A stretch of DNA of 64,000 nucleotides. Source: Calliopum simillimum. Its lineage: Eukaryota > Arthropoda > Insecta > Diptera > Lauxaniidae. Both the position numbers and the translations under genes were made by a program. Numbering within the stretch: the first letter of the stretch is position 1; every line of letters starts with the position of its first letter. The stretch covers positions 9,870,410 through 9,934,409 of the forward strand of contig OX638372.1 in NCBI GenBank assembly GCA_951812925.1, given 5' to 3'. Shown piece by piece: positions 1 to 11,405 of the stretch. The notes beneath the pieces are model-generated. The model was given only the letters and a program-made list of their open reading frames with translations, made no database searches and was not told where the DNA came from.

Positions 1-1080
1 TTTTTTCTGCAGCTTCACAAGCAAAAGGGTTAAATGAAATGCAACGACGAAAAGCGTTGTAAGATACTTGTGGCTTACTTTACGCTCTTCATAAAATTTG
101 TGCATTTGCCGACAAGGCGAAAGAAAGAAATAAATGACCATTCATTTTCCAACTGCTAATTATGACACTTATTAGTTACGCCTTAAGTTAAAATGATACA
201 TAGAAAATAATGTGAAATTTGCGGCAATGCACCAACATTGCTACATTTTTTGTTTGATTTATCTGCTTCATTGATCGCAGCGATGTTGATGGCGGCTGTG
301 GTGGTGGTGACCATTTTCAATGAGTTGTTTATGATGATGATAGACAGCTAATCTCAAAGATGTTAAAAATATCGATGGAAAAAAAGAAAATTATGCCCAC
401 AACAAGTTATTAGACGTCGTTGTGTTATAAGTTAATTTTATTTATTAACAAATGAAAACAGAAAAAACTCAAAAAACACTCTCACTTGTACTGTGCATTG
501 CCATGAATGTTGCTGTGGTTGCTTGTTTTGCCATTTTTTCAAATTAGTTAAAGCCGTCGCTGTTGTTGTTGTTGTTGCAATTGTGGCTTTCTTGCAATTT
601 GACATGCACCCAACCTCAACCCAATCGTCGTCATTGAGCTGTGAAAATATTCAAGAAAAACATAGAAAAAAGTTAACGCAAAGCAATGGAAATTAAAGAA
701 ATAAGACGCAGCGGTATGATAATGCGTACATATTACAAAAACAAAAGAAGAAACTGTTGTTGTTGTTGTTGTTGTTAATTTTACATATTTGCAATTGTGA
801 AGATGCGCAGACAAAATAATGTAAAAGAAAAAAAAAAAAAAATTATAAAAATCTGTCACGCAAGTTGCATGCTGTAGCTAAACAAAAGACTTAAGTCACA
901 AACTTGAGCTTTTCATTAAAACCGATGACTGTTGTAGATATCTATAAACTTATATGTAGATTATGTTTTAAATAACTTAATAATTAAAGTTTTTACTAAA
1001 ATATATGCGCTTATGGAATTTGAATAAAATTTCTTGAATTTAATTAATGTCAATGTATTTTGGTGTAATTTTTGAACGAA
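1..1080. other. Gene-free AT-rich stretch
   Basis: No supported gene. It holds short GTT/GTG triplet runs (about 556-577 and 754-777) and poly-A. The open frames over these runs are low-complexity translations of simple repeats and have no recognisable domain. Probably intron or upstream DNA. Confidence 0.6.
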
Positions 1081-1083
1081 AAC

Positions 1084-1535
1084 TCAACTTAGTATGGAGG
1101 AGAGGTCTCGGTTTCTAGCAAACGTAGCGATGAGCAAAATTAATCTTGGTCTTGGTAAGTTTTCGAGACTAAGACCAAGACGCTGATATCTTTTCGAGAC
1201 CGAGACCAAAATTAAGACTGCCATGACCTTGGACTTATTCTTGGTCACGATAATCGTCAAGACCAAGGCTGCTTTTCATTCTGGGTAATTTATAGTTAAT
1301 AGTTACTGCACGTCCCTTTTGCGGATAAAATCATCTCTCATTTCGAGATTTGGCATCTTAAAAAACCCAACTACTTTGGAAAAATAAGGTTTCGAAATTT
1401 TGAATACTCAACAATCTGGATATTTTTTCAAGACCAAGACCGAGACCAAGACTTAATGACCAAGACTCAATATCAAATCCAAAACCAAGACTTAATGTCC
1501 AAGATCAATACTAAGACCAAGACTGCTATCTCTAC
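1084..1535. repeat. Dispersed repeat rich in ACCAAGAC, copy 1
   Basis: The hexamer-like unit ACCAAGAC/GTCTTGGT recurs many times on both strands (1142-1265 and 1429-1525). The opening phrase GATGAGCAAAATTA and the segment CCAAGACGCTGATAT recur in the same order at 28633-28945, so this is a dispersed family and not a local microsatellite. No coding content. Confidence 0.7.
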
Positions 1536-1960
1536 AAAGTTTCATCAAATTGTTGAAATTGAAGAAGTTTTTCGAATCTAAAACTTCATTACAAAATGAA
1601 AAGCAGGATGTTTCGAAACGAAAATCGCCCCTAAAACTATGCAAGATTCTTTTTTATTTATTTTAAAACGGTTTGAAATGTCAAATGTTAAATAAAGTAT
1701 ATTGCATAGTTTTAGGGTGCGATTTTCGTTTTTAAACATCCTGTTTTTCATATTTTTTTACTGAAGCTTAAGACTCGCTATAACTTCTTTAACTTCAACA
1801 ATTGAAGAAAACTTCGTAGAAATGAATTTTATAGTTTTTTATGGGCTTCAATTTTATGAAGTATTGTTGGCACCTTAAGGTAGTAGAAACTGAGATAATG
1901 AGTACAACTAGTCGAAAAAAGAAAGATTATGTGAATTAATTTTAAACGAAATTTTTATTT
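1528..1960. repeat. Foldback repeat, family FB1, copy 1
   Basis: The left arm (about 1528-1645) reads in reverse complement as the right arm (about 1695-1830). Shared words are CCTAAAACTATGCA on the left and TGCATAGTTTTAGG on the right, and the phrases AAATTGTTGAAATTGAAGAA and AACAATTGAAG mark the outer arms. A tail (1835-1920, containing GGCACCTTAAGGTAGTAG) is shared with the copies at about 2318-2400 and 3930-4010. Confidence 0.7.
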
Positions 1961-2032
1961 TTCGACCTGTACACATGATTTCTTTCTATAGCTCCGTCAT
2001 TTGATGCCCGATCATCGAGTATAGTATATCGT

Positions 2033-2410
2033 TGTAAATTCATCTCTACACAGTTTCTTCAAATTGTTGAAATTGAACAACCGCAAAATATAAAAAACAG
2101 AAGTAAAGCTCAAAACCTAAAACTATGCAATATTCTTTTTTTTTTAATCGAATTCTTACATATTAACAAAAAGAAGAATTTGATTAAAAAAGAAATGTTG
2201 CATAATTTTAGGTCTTAAGCTTAGTTTCTGTTTTACAAACTTTGAAGTTTAAGATTACCTGTAGCTTGTTCGATTTCAACAATATAAGGAAACTTTGTAG
2301 CAATAAGTTCTATAATTTTTTACGGACTTTGATTTTATGACGTATCTTTGGTATCTTAGGGTGGTAGAAACTGAGATAATGTGTATAACAAGTCGAAAAA
2401 AAATCTCAGA
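2033..2410. repeat. Foldback repeat, family FB1, copy 2
   Basis: Same order of words as copy 1: ATTCATCTCTACACAG, AAATTGTTGAAATTGAA, CCTAAAACTATGCAATATTC, a short centre, then the reverse complement and the tail with GGTAGTAGAAACTGAGATAA. It is more diverged than the other two copies. Confidence 0.65.
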
Positions 2411-3560
2411 TATATGACCACTGTGAATAAAATGTAGCGCACATAGGAGCATTTGGGAACTTATTAGAGGTCGGAAATAAATTTTTGTTTTTGTTAAAAA
2501 TCATTTCACCCAACTTTTTTTTATGATACTATCTAATAACTTAATATTAATTTTTCCTCTGAATACTTTTCAACATTTTTTGTAAGCAACGTTCATTAAT
2601 AGTAAACGAAGACATCATCAATTTCTAGAAAATCGTTTTTATGACTTTTTTTTTACTACAAAGAAGACAAATAATGACCTTGACAGATAATATATTTTGG
2701 CCTTAATAGAATTGTAAAACAAAATTTAAGTTCAGTTTGATATTAAATGCTACTCATAAATAAATTTTAGATTTTTGAGCCAGCTTTCCAAAGAAAAGTC
2801 ACCCTTTTCAAACGATAAGTCTTTCCCCTTTAGACAATAAACAAAAGACTTAAGCTACAAACTTACATATCTAACACATTTTAGCTCATATATTACGCTG
2901 CCCACTCGACAGGCTTTAATTATTTGATTCAAAACTATAATTTAATAATATAGACAGTTTTATTTATTGCGAAAAAAACGAAAAATTATGGGTGCTTATG
3001 GGTGCTGCAGCCTAAGCATTGTTTTTATCAGTTTAAATAATATTAAACCATAAACGTAAAAAAAAATATAAAACTCAAAGAAAACACCATAAAATTCATA
3101 ACAGAAACACATGAAAGCGTAACAAAAGAAAACTAAGAAAAACAACATAGTAAAAAAAACAACAACAACAACAAACAAAAATACAAACATAATAATTTCA
3201 TATCTGTTTGCATCTATGGGCAATTTTACGTGATGAAGAAAAGAAATTTTTCTAAACTTTAGAGTGTTTCCCCTAATGTGGTCACAAAGCAAAATTTTAA
3301 CTTTGGAATTGTATACACAGTAAAATTTATAGTTTCATTTTAATACCAAAAAATTATTTATATAGAACAATGATAAAAAAAGTCTTAATATAAAACTTTT
3401 TAGAATAAATTTCAGACTTTTTTGGAATAAATTATAAACTTTTTTGTAAAAAATTTTGAAATTAATACCAAAAAAGTTTAAAATTAATACTATAGGAATC
3501 AAAAGTCAAAAAAGTAAACTTTAATTTTTCAGTGTGTACATTAGATTGTATCACAAAAAA
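2410..3560. other. Gene-free stretch between foldback repeats
   Basis: AT-rich, with poly-A and CAA runs (3158-3176). I see no gene, exon or transposon end that can be supported. Confidence 0.5.
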
Positions 3561-4195
3561 AAGTTCGCTGTAAGCTCCCCATTTTGAAAGCTTATTGGTT
3601 TTGATTTTTGAGGAAAAAAATTCATCTCTACGAAGTTTCCTCAAATTGTTGAAATATAGCGAATCTAAAACTTCAGTACAAAATATGAAAAACAGTATGT
3701 TTAAAAACGAAAATTGTCCCCTAAAACTATGCAATATTCTTGTTTTTTTAACATTTTAGATTTCAAACACTATGCAAAACAAAAAAAAAAACAAATTGTA
3801 TAGTTTTCGGGGTCGATTTTCGTTTTGAAACATCCTGCTATTCATATTTTGTACTGAAGTTTTAGATTTGCTATAACTTCTTCAATTTCAACAATTTGAG
3901 GAAACTTTGTAGAGATGAATTTTATGATTTTTTATGGGCTTCAATTTTATGAAGTGTTCTTGGCACCTTCGGGTGGTAGGAACTGGGATAATGGGTACAA
4001 CTAGTCGGAAAAACATTTGCGATAAATTATTTTTCTACAAAAAATATAGCCCACGTTGAAAAACTTGCAACGATATACTTTACTTGATGATCGGATGTCA
4101 AATGGCGAAAAAAAAAATTTTGTTTTCCTTTAAAAATCAAAACCGATAAGCTTTCAAAATGGGGAGCTCACAGCGATTATCTAGTGTTTGGATTA
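3560..4195. repeat. Foldback repeat, family FB1, copy 3 with outer arms
   Basis: This is the most complete copy. Outer arms: the phrase CTCCCCATTTTGAAAGCTTA near 3576 returns as its complement TAAGCTTTCAAAATGGGGAG at about 4148. Inner arms: about 3620-3745 pairs with about 3785-3930 around a 40-base centre. No transposase is visible, so this is a non-autonomous foldback or MITE-like element. Confidence 0.7.
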
Positions 4196-4604
4196 ACAGA
4201 GAACACCATCGGAAAACTGAAAACACATCGAATTCAATGATAAGGAATGCTCAATTTGTGGAATTGCCCTTTCTATAATGCGCCATTTCTTTGTTTCCAC
4301 TTCATTTTCTATATTTTCTACTTCAGTTGTTTAATCCGCTATCTTTTCATATTTTTTTGTTGGTGCTGCTCTTGCTTGTTGTTTTTATTGTTTATGTTGG
4401 CTTTGGCCACAACCGCAACATTTCTTTTGCAGCCATTTCTTTGATGCTGCCTTGATTGCTCAGTTCAAACCTCATTCGACCATTGTTTGGTGAGCACGTG
4501 GATATGTTGGTTGAGCTTCTTCTTTCAAGCGAGCGGCAGCAGCTTGAACAACAACAGCAGATTCGTCACTATCAGCGTGAATTCGCATTTTCAATGTTAC
4601 ATTC

Positions 4605-5261
4605 AGTCAGTGTTCAGTTTGATCTAATGGATAAAAATATCATATTACTCGTAATTTGAAACAAAAACAAAAAAAAAAAAACAAAAACTTAATTTGAAAA
4701 AAAGGTGTAAATATCGTGTGAGTTGCTGTTGTTTTGGTCTTTTGTTTTTGAGTGATACATTTTGGTGTTTTGCTGTTGTTTTTCGCCGGTTGGATTTTTG
4801 TTATTTTTGCTGCTTTTTACCCCAGTTTGCTGATTATTTAATTATTCAGCGTTTATTTTGTGGATTTCGTTTGTGTTAAGTCAAAATATTTGGAAAAGTT
4901 ATAATTAATTTGAATAAAAAACCACATACGTTACGAATTGTTTAAAGAAAAAAGTCAAAAAAAAAAAAGATAGTGAAAAGTATTTTTGCTTTCATGCAAA
5001 TTCTTGCAGATACGTGTAAAATTTTACTTACTGTGTTGAACAAATTGTGTTAAGTTGGAAAATTTATGAAATATAATTTGTTGCGCATGTACATACATAT
5101 GTATCTATATTGAGGCGTGAAACCTGAAAATTAAAAAACAATAAATTTCAAAAGAAGTTGTGACTTGATTAAGTAATGCATTAGCGTGTAAAGCAATATT
5201 GGATTTTTATCAGCGGATTACATATTTTTAAAGTTTTTTCCAAAAAATTTACAAAAGAAAG
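4605..5261 (+). other. Candidate noncoding first exon (5' UTR)
   Basis: An arthropod initiator-like sequence TTCAGTCAG lies at 4602-4610, with A at 4605 as possible start. At 5261/5262 there is a full-consensus 5' splice site, AAAG followed by GTAAGTG. Nothing between them codes convincingly; the short open frames there are rich in Phe and Cys and look fortuitous. The best fit is a long untranslated first exon spliced into the downstream + strand gene, possibly via the AG at 32380-32381. That acceptor has only a weak pyrimidine tract, so the link to exon 32417-33507 is inference. It could also belong to an unrelated or non-coding transcript. Confidence 0.35.
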
Positions 5262-5554
5262 GTAAGTGTTTTCCTAATGGCTTATGGTGTAAACGAAGGT
5301 AAATAAAATTACCCTTAAATTGCTTTAAATGTTGGTTTAATTTATACTGCTGAATATTTTTGGCGATTTTTTTTCGCATAAACCGGAAGGATTTTTTAGG
5401 TAGCTAAAAGTATCTAGAAATATTTTTTCCAAATATTCTATAAAAGCCATGTACCTTGAGTAGAACATCCCATATGAACTGATTTATTTTTATGTGGTAC
5501 TGCCATAAGCCAAGTGTGTTTTTTTACTGAAGTATTCACATTCTTACTTACTAT

Positions 5555-5700
5555 CGTATCATCACATTAATTCAACGGTATCAGATATAAGATATACTAT
5601 TGTACTAATGTTATCATCACATTAATTCAATGGAACAAATAATAAGATATACTATTATATTAATAGTTTTATCACATTATTTAAAGGGTGTAGCGACAGT
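5555..5700. repeat. Degenerate ~60-base tandem repeat
   Basis: Three units carry ATCACATTAATTCAA or a close variant, followed by AAGATATACTATT. The spacing is about 55-65 bases. Confidence 0.5.
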
Positions 5701-5884
5701 AAAAAACAATTGAAATAATAGTATTCCCACATTAATTTAAAGGTACAAACTATTAACTTGTTAATAAGAAATGCCATTGGATCAATGCTCTCATACCATT
5801 GAATCGTTGGTAAAAACATACTACGAACATAATAGTTTCGATATTATTGTTTTAATAGTACGAGACCTATTAAGTAGTTTTAAC

Positions 5885-6030
5885 AGTAACTAGTAAGGGT
5901 GTTACTTTTGGCCTGACCAAAAACAAAATACCCTATACTGCAGTATTTTGAAAATTTTGTTTGTGCTGGAGGTTCACTTAATTTTTTGTTCAGATCTTGT
6001 ACCATTCTAAATAACTAAATACTATATGCC
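5885..6030. repeat. Dispersed repeat family DR1, fragment
   Basis: AAGGGTGTTACTTTTGGCCT is followed by TACCCTATACTGCAGTATTT, then a region ending in TTGTTCAGATCTTGTACCA. The same order of words occurs at 7971-8130. Confidence 0.55.
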
Positions 6031-7964
6031 CCCAGTTGCGTATGGTCCTGAAAGGGTTAAAAAACATTTATATCCATAAAACCTGAAATGGTAGTTGAAA
6101 GTATTAATCCTTTTCTTCAAAATTCATTTCAAATTATATCGGTATCTTTTTGTTTCTTCAAAATATCCTAACCTAAAAGTTCAAAAAAAAAAAACGATTT
6201 CTCGATAAGTTTTTAAAGAGAAAGATTAATACTTTCAACCCACAAAACTAGATTTTTCATTCAAAAATACCATATTTAGTTATTAGACATCAAAAATAAG
6301 AATTTTTATTTATTTTTTTTATTTTTACTAACGGTTTTGCTTAGGATATTTTTGATAATATCATTAACGTTCGTTTTCAAATTAGTGGACTTGTTATCTT
6401 CATAACGTTTTGGGATTTTTTTAAAATTAAGTAAAATATCGATCTAAGTAGTTATACTGAAATATTTAATTGTAGAAATTTTGTCTGACATGAAGGTATG
6501 TATAGTACTTTCTTTAATTTTTCTTTTGATAGTTGTTTTTAATTTTTTAAATTTTATTCTACTCCCCTTTCTGAGTTTCCTCTATAAAATTAACTATCTG
6601 CTGTATTAGCAATCACTGCGTCTACGTTACGCTGAAGAGATTTTGATTCGTATGTATTACATGTCATTATTTTCAATTCAATTTATTCTTCTTTCTAATC
6701 TACTATTACTTTATGTGATCATCTTCCTCTTTGGATTTACAACTTGTATTATTTGCGCTTTTTGTCTGTCTATCAATTTCGTGATAGGTGCTCTTCATTA
6801 ATAATAACGGCAGATTGGAAAGAATTTTTTTAATTCAAATGCTGGAGTAAACATTGAAGAAAACAAATGTTTCATTTGCTTTAAAAGCAAATGAAAGATT
6901 TAGACAACAAACTCGCTATGTGATTAATTTACTATATCTGGCCAAGCTAAGAAGAAATAATAAAATAGTGCTGAAATTAAAACTGTATGCAACTTCCTAA
7001 ATTGAGTTTTAATAAGAAGCTTAACCTAAATCTATTTAACATTAGATTTTTTCTGCAACACTTTAATTATTTTTTACAATGTTTTAAAAGTATTATCTTT
7101 GACTGGATTTAAGAACTTAATATTCTAAGCTGCTCAAAAAACAGCAGTAGTCGTGGCTATTTAATGTTATGTTCATTTTTTATCAACCAGATTATTGCGA
7201 TAAAAGACTGATAGGGAAAAAATCTTTGTCTTAAACTCATCAGAAATGTTGATGTTTTGCTAATCCCAAAGGTATGCTTATCAGTAATTCAAATTTTTTT
7301 TAATGTAATATTGGAATAGCATAAAGTAAAAGAGAGTGAATGTGAGTGTAGATACATACATATAGCATAAAGTCTAAAAAAGAAAGCATAAGGGCATAAA
7401 TTAATTTGAAAAGGTATAGAGCAAGCTTAAATTTATTAGTGCCTACATACTTTTCATTAGAAAGCCAAAAATTTTCTATTTCATTAAAATTACAATCAAT
7501 TTTTTAGTACACAAGATAGAAATATCATTTACAAAATATTGCTAATAGTTTTTTTAAACTGTAAACTTAGCATTAGCAAATTAATTTTAGTGCTGATTTG
7601 ATTTATTTTCATATCATGGCATATATCATTCTATGCATAAAATATAGCAACACAAATGGATAGGCTTATTGGCTACACAAAAAAAAAAAGAAACCGCCTT
7701 AAGGAATTTTACTGTAAAAAAAAAAAAAAAATTTAATCACCTTAAGGAAATTGTGCTTAAAATAAATCACAACTAACCTACTTTTAAATTGAATAGAGTT
7801 TATAAGATATCTCAATAATGCTTAATGTTTTGGAGTGTTTGTGTCGTATGCATTGATAGAAGGTACATAAAAAAAGCGAAAAGTGAAATTGTTCCAAAAA
7901 TCTGTTTTTCCAAGAAAAATTCGGCGCAGACTTTTACCAAGGCAGGCGTCAAATTTTATAATAA

Positions 7965-8283
7965 ACTGTAAGGGTGTTACCTTTTTCCTGGCCAAAACTT
8001 ATATACCCTACACTGTAATATTTTAAAAATGAATTCTACTTGTACGAGGGTGCCACACCCTCTTGTTCAAATTCACTAAGTTTATGCTTTGATCTTTTAC
8101 TAATATTGTCTAACTAAGTAGTGTCTGAACGAAAATTGGTTGGATTATCTCAAAAAATGTTTTCAGTGTAGCATTTTGAAACTTCTGCTTATATAGGTGG
8201 TACCAAATCCTCTAACTTTACCTAGTTTTGCTCTGAGCTTGCACCTATCGTTTCTAGTATTAATTTGTATTTTGGGTGCCTTA
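7965..8283. repeat. Dispersed repeat family DR1, two adjacent partial copies
   Basis: The first part (7971-8130) matches 5885-6030. The second part (8150-8283) carries GGTGGTACCAAATCCTC and TAGTATTAATTTGTATTTTG, related to 11205-11340 and 16060-16160 (GCCACGCCCTCTTGTCCGA, TTTGTATTTTGG). The rosa mariner begins directly at its 3' end. Confidence 0.6.
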
Positions 8284-8285
8284 TA

Positions 8286-9589
8286 AAGGGTGTTTTTTTT
8301 AGAGGTTTGTTTTTCGAATAGAGATAAAACTGGCATTTTGTGGTCAAATCTGGCAACTCTAATGTCATTTATGTTCAGTTTGGTTTGCCATTTTATCATG
8401 AACAGGTTGACAAAAGAACAACGCTTGCAAATCGTGCAAATTTATTTCGAAAATAATGGTTCAGTTCGCGAAGTTTACCGCAAGCTCCGTCCATTTTATG
8501 GTCGACATAATCGTCCATCAGAGCAATTAATTCGGTTAACCATGGATCGTTTTCGCACTACGCTTACTCTATGTGATAATACGCATCCGCAGAGACGTCG
8601 AACAGTGCGCACCGAAGAAACAATTGCCGCTGTAGAGCAAAATGTTGAAGAGGACCCGAATGAATCGATTCGCCACCGTGCACAGCAATTGGAGCTTTGT
8701 CCATCAACTTTATGGAAGATTTTGCGCAAAGATCTTGGCTTGCGACCTTACAAGATCCAGCTTGTGCAAGAATTAAAGCCGCGAGACCATGCAATGCGTC
8801 GTGATTTTGGTGTATGGGCCGAAAATGAGATTGATCTCGATGCTGATTTTCATCGCAAAATTTTGTTCAGTGATGAGGCTCATTTTTGGTTGAATGGCTA
8901 CGTCAACAATCAAAATTGCCGCATTTGGAGTGAAGAGAATCCACATGATACCCTTGAGACGCCATTACATCCACAAAAACTGACTGTTTGGTGTGCTCTA
9001 TGGGCTGGTGGAGTCATTGGGCCATACTTCTTCCGAAATAATACTAGAGAGTCAGTTACCGTTAATGGAGACCGGTATAGAGCCATGATAACCGACTATT
9101 TTGTTCCCGAATTGGATGGCATGAATGTGGATGAGTTGTGGTTCCAACAAGACGGCGCTACATGCCACACAGCGCACGTCACAATCGATTTATTGAAGGA
9201 AACATTCGATGAGCGCATAATTTCGCGGAATGGACCTGTCAATTGGCCACCAAGATCGTGTGATTTGACACCATTGGATTATTTTCTTTGTGGGTATGTG
9301 AAGTCGCTCGTCTACGCCAACAAACCAGAAACGTTAGGGGACTTGGAAGCCAACATTCGTGGCGGTATTGCCGACATTCGGCCCCATATGCTCGAAAAAG
9401 TGGTTGAAAATTGGACCTGTAGAATTGGCTTTATTCGAGCCAGCCGCGGCGGCCACATGCCCGAAATCATATTTAAACATTAATGGCATAAAATTATCCT
9501 TCCAATAAAGCCAAATTGATGGACATTAAAACGATTTTCTTGTGTTTTATTTCAATTCGAAGTTCTATACCTCTAAAAAAAACACCTTT
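8286..9589 (+). mobile_element. Intact mariner-like element, DD41D rosa type
   Basis: A complete 1.3-kb element. The left end AAGGGTGTTTTTTTTAGAGG and the right end, in complement AAAGGTGTTTTTTTTAGAGG, form inverted repeats with one mismatch over 20 bases. TA dinucleotides flank both ends (8284-8285 and 9590-9591), the target duplication of the IS630-Tc1-mariner superfamily. It carries one uninterrupted transposase gene. It sits between a DR1 repeat and a pogo-like element whose flanking TA starts two bases further on. The intact ORF and well-matched ends suggest a fairly recent insertion. Confidence 0.9.
8398..9483 (+). CDS. Mariner-like transposase, DD41D (rosa subfamily)
   Basis: A 361-residue transposase that would cut and paste the element carrying it, acting in the nucleus on the terminal repeats. 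The N-terminal part (residues about 1-110, starting MNRLTKEQRL) has the length and look of the paired helix-turn-helix DNA-binding region, including a CPSTLWKILRKDLG segment. The catalytic acidic residues fall in ILFSDEAHFW, WFQQDGATCHTA and CDLTPLDYF. I count 41 residues between the second and third aspartates, which defines the DD41D (rosa) group. I chose the ATG at 8398 because it starts the conserved LTKEQR region. In-frame ATGs at 8362 and 8371 would add up to 12 residues, and the frame extends open to 8290 only through the terminal repeat. No stop or frameshift is visible, so the gene may be functional. Confidence 0.88.
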   Translation: MNRLTKEQRLQIVQIYFENNGSVREVYRKLRPFYGRHNRPSEQLIRLTMDRFRTTLTLCDNTHPQRRRTVRTEETIAAVEQNVEEDPNESIRHRAQQLELCPSTLWKILRKDLGLRPYKIQLVQELKPRDHAMRRDFGVWAENEIDLDADFHRKILFSDEAHFWLNGYVNNQNCRIWSEENPHDTLETPLHPQKLTVWCALWAGGVIGPYFFRNNTRESVTVNGDRYRAMITDYFVPELDGMNVDELWFQQDGATCHTAHVTIDLLKETFDERIISRNGPVNWPPRSCDLTPLDYFLCGYVKSLVYANKPETLGDLEANIRGGIADIRPHMLEKVVENWTCRIGFIRASRGGHMPEIIFKH

Positions 9590-9656
9590 TAGTAGGGGAA
9601 AGGTACCGGGTGTGGGCACCGTTTTGTTTTCGACTCATAACTTTAGACCAAATGTA

Positions 9657-10152
9657 ACAGGTCATTCAATTAGTCCTTAGGATAAGTAGGAGAAAAACAA
9701 AATTTTGACCAAACTCGATTTAATTATTCAACATAGTTGTCTTCGAGGGCGATACAACGAGTATAGCAATTTTTCAACATTTCGATTCCACTTTTATGGT
9801 ACGATTTCTCTTTTTCGTCAAAATAGGCCTCAGCTGACTGTCTTTTGGATTCTGGGGTGTAATAGTGAAGTAATATTTCATCCATTGTCACATATCGACG
9901 ATAGAATTAGATTTTCGATTCCATGGAGGAGAGTTTAGATATTGTTTATCAATCCATTGTTTGGTTTCCACTGTATTTTTTTTCATCAAAAGCTTCACAC
10001 AAAATGCTATAACTCACGAATCAATAGTCCGATTGCTGTCAAATTTATACACGTATCGTTTGAAGGTTAGTACTAAATAAAAATCATATGGAAAAAATTC
10101 TAGTAATGCCATCTACTTATGTGTCATCCTACGGACTTATTGAATGACCTGT
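9657..10152 (-). mobile_element. Nested mariner remnant, internally deleted
   Basis: Inverted ends are ACAGGTCATTCAATTAGTCC on the left and, in complement, ACAGGTCATTCAATAAGTCC on the right. TA flanks both (9655-9656 and 10153-10154). At 496 bases it is far shorter than a full mariner (about 1.3 kb), and it lies wholly inside pogo-like element A. Confidence 0.8.
9724..9906 (-). pseudogene. Mariner transposase fragment (middle deleted)
   Basis: An open minus-strand stretch of about 60 codons. It starts with the region around the first catalytic aspartate (YVTMDE, then HYYTPESKRQSAE) and runs straight into the C-terminal region (KSYHKSGIEMLKNCYTRCIALE, ending DNYVE and a stop). In intact mariners these are separated by most of the catalytic core, so the second and third aspartates are gone. 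A stop lies directly upstream. Typical of a dead, internally deleted copy; family assignment rests on these two motifs. Confidence 0.7.
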
Positions 10153-10364
10153 TATATTATGCAGACATATAAGTGTCAATGGAAAGCCAAAGACCTTAGC
10201 TAACTGTTGGTGAAGAAAGTAAATTGATTTCGTCAGTTGGAAAAATTATATAAAAAAAATAGTGAAGTGATAATTTTTGACAAAAAAAAAAAAAAATTGT
10301 TGGTCCGCTTGTGAGCACCCTTAGAAAATCGGCTAAAAACGGGAAAATATGAAATTAAACGCAA

Positions 10365-10553
10365 TCAAATGGAGAAAAAAGCAAAATTAACATATTTCGG
10401 AGACATTGACTCACAAAAATTTAACAAATTCTGCTCAACGGCTTTAAGAAAATCAGCGTCACTGAAAACGTCTGGATCGAATGGCATCATACCTGTTTCC
10501 CCGAAACCAGACTTGATTATCTTCGGCTGATGACAGATGAATTTTTTTTGCAA
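10365..10553 (-). pseudogene. Pogo/jerky-type DDE transposase C-terminal fragment
   Basis: About 62 codons contain KSGFGETGMMPFDPDVFSDADF. This resembles the 'GFRATGIYPFDPDVF' segment near the end of DDE_1 (pogo/Tigger/jerky-like) transposases. Upstream on the same strand (10560-10680) are broken pieces containing AEQLTGMDWYKK, like the 'DW..GF' DNA-binding region of the same family, but joined with stops and without the catalytic core. The same fragment, with its own stop, recurs at 48400-48530 on the + strand. Non-functional. Confidence 0.6.
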
Positions 10554-11134
10554 GTTAAGCTAGCTCGATGATGTAATCTCTAGCCTTTTTTGACATTGCT
10601 CTTTTCCCAAGCATGCATTTCTTGTACCAATCCATGCCCGTCAACTGCTCTGCTTGGTTGGAAACTCAATACCTAGATTTTTTGCAAAGTGTTATGCCAC
10701 CTCAACACCCACACTTAATTAAAATTACTTTTTTTACGATATCTTTAAAGGGCCTATTGGTTCTTTCTTTTCCACTTAAAAAGCGTAAAATAGCATAAGA
10801 ATACCATTTAGATTAGTAACGTTGGCATCCACGATGATATTTGAGTAAAACACACGCTTTAAATAAAAAAAGAGGGGTGCCCACACCCGGACCACTTCGG
10901 GGCCCATACTTGACTTTGATAGCCACTTTGAAAAGCAATGAGCAAATTGTGTTGTGTGAATATTTTGGTTGCATTCGGTTTTGAATCACAAAATATAAAA
11001 AATTTACTGCATAAATATAGATTGCATTCAGCTTTTCGATTGATTCACTTAGATTTATCGCACTTGGGAAATGATTGAAAAAAAACTTTTGTGTTGACTT
11101 TCACTTGTTCAAAAATTATTTTCTTCTCAGCATC

Positions 11135-11405
11135 AAGAAATTTAATATTAAAATAGTCTGAAGATCGTAAAGACCTGGAGGGAATGTTAAACGCTATTAG
11201 CTGTAGGATGTGGGAGGTGCCACGCCCTCTTGTCCGAGTTCACCCGGTTTTTGCTCAAATCTTGCGTTTACAATTCGTAGTATTTATTTGTATTTTGGTT
11301 TCATTGTCGAGAAAAATACTCCTAAAGTTGCATTTTGAACATAATTTTTGTAGGGCGGTAGGCGTGTCCGTTGACCGATTTCGCTCATTTTCAATCCCAC
11401 TTTGT
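11135..11405. repeat. DR1 repeat nested in pogo-like element A
   Basis: Contains GGTGCCACGCCCTCTTGTCC and TAGTATTTATTTGTATTTTG, matching 16060-16160 and, less well, 8150-8283. The flanks on both sides align with continuous sequence in the element copy at 47527-47700, so this segment is an insertion. Confidence 0.6.

Larger units (their letters stand above)
5262..7965. other. Gene-free, intron-like stretch
   Basis: No gene recognised. It contains a degenerate tandem repeat (5555-5700), a dispersed repeat fragment (5885-6030) and AT-rich sequence. It would be the start of a very long intron if the donor at 5262 is used. Confidence 0.5.

Noticed and set aside
493..859. Open frames rich in Val or Gln at the window start
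   Set aside because: They are translations of GTT/CAA triplet runs, overlapping on opposite strands, with no domain.
4247..4879. Short Phe/Cys-rich open frames on the + strand
   Set aside because: T-rich low-complexity sequence with no conserved motif. The region is better explained as upstream DNA and a 5' untranslated exon.
8290..8397. Upstream extension of the rosa transposase to 8290
   Set aside because: The frame is open, but it begins with GTG inside the terminal inverted repeat. A dipteran gene would start at an ATG; 8398 (or 8362/8371) fits the family.
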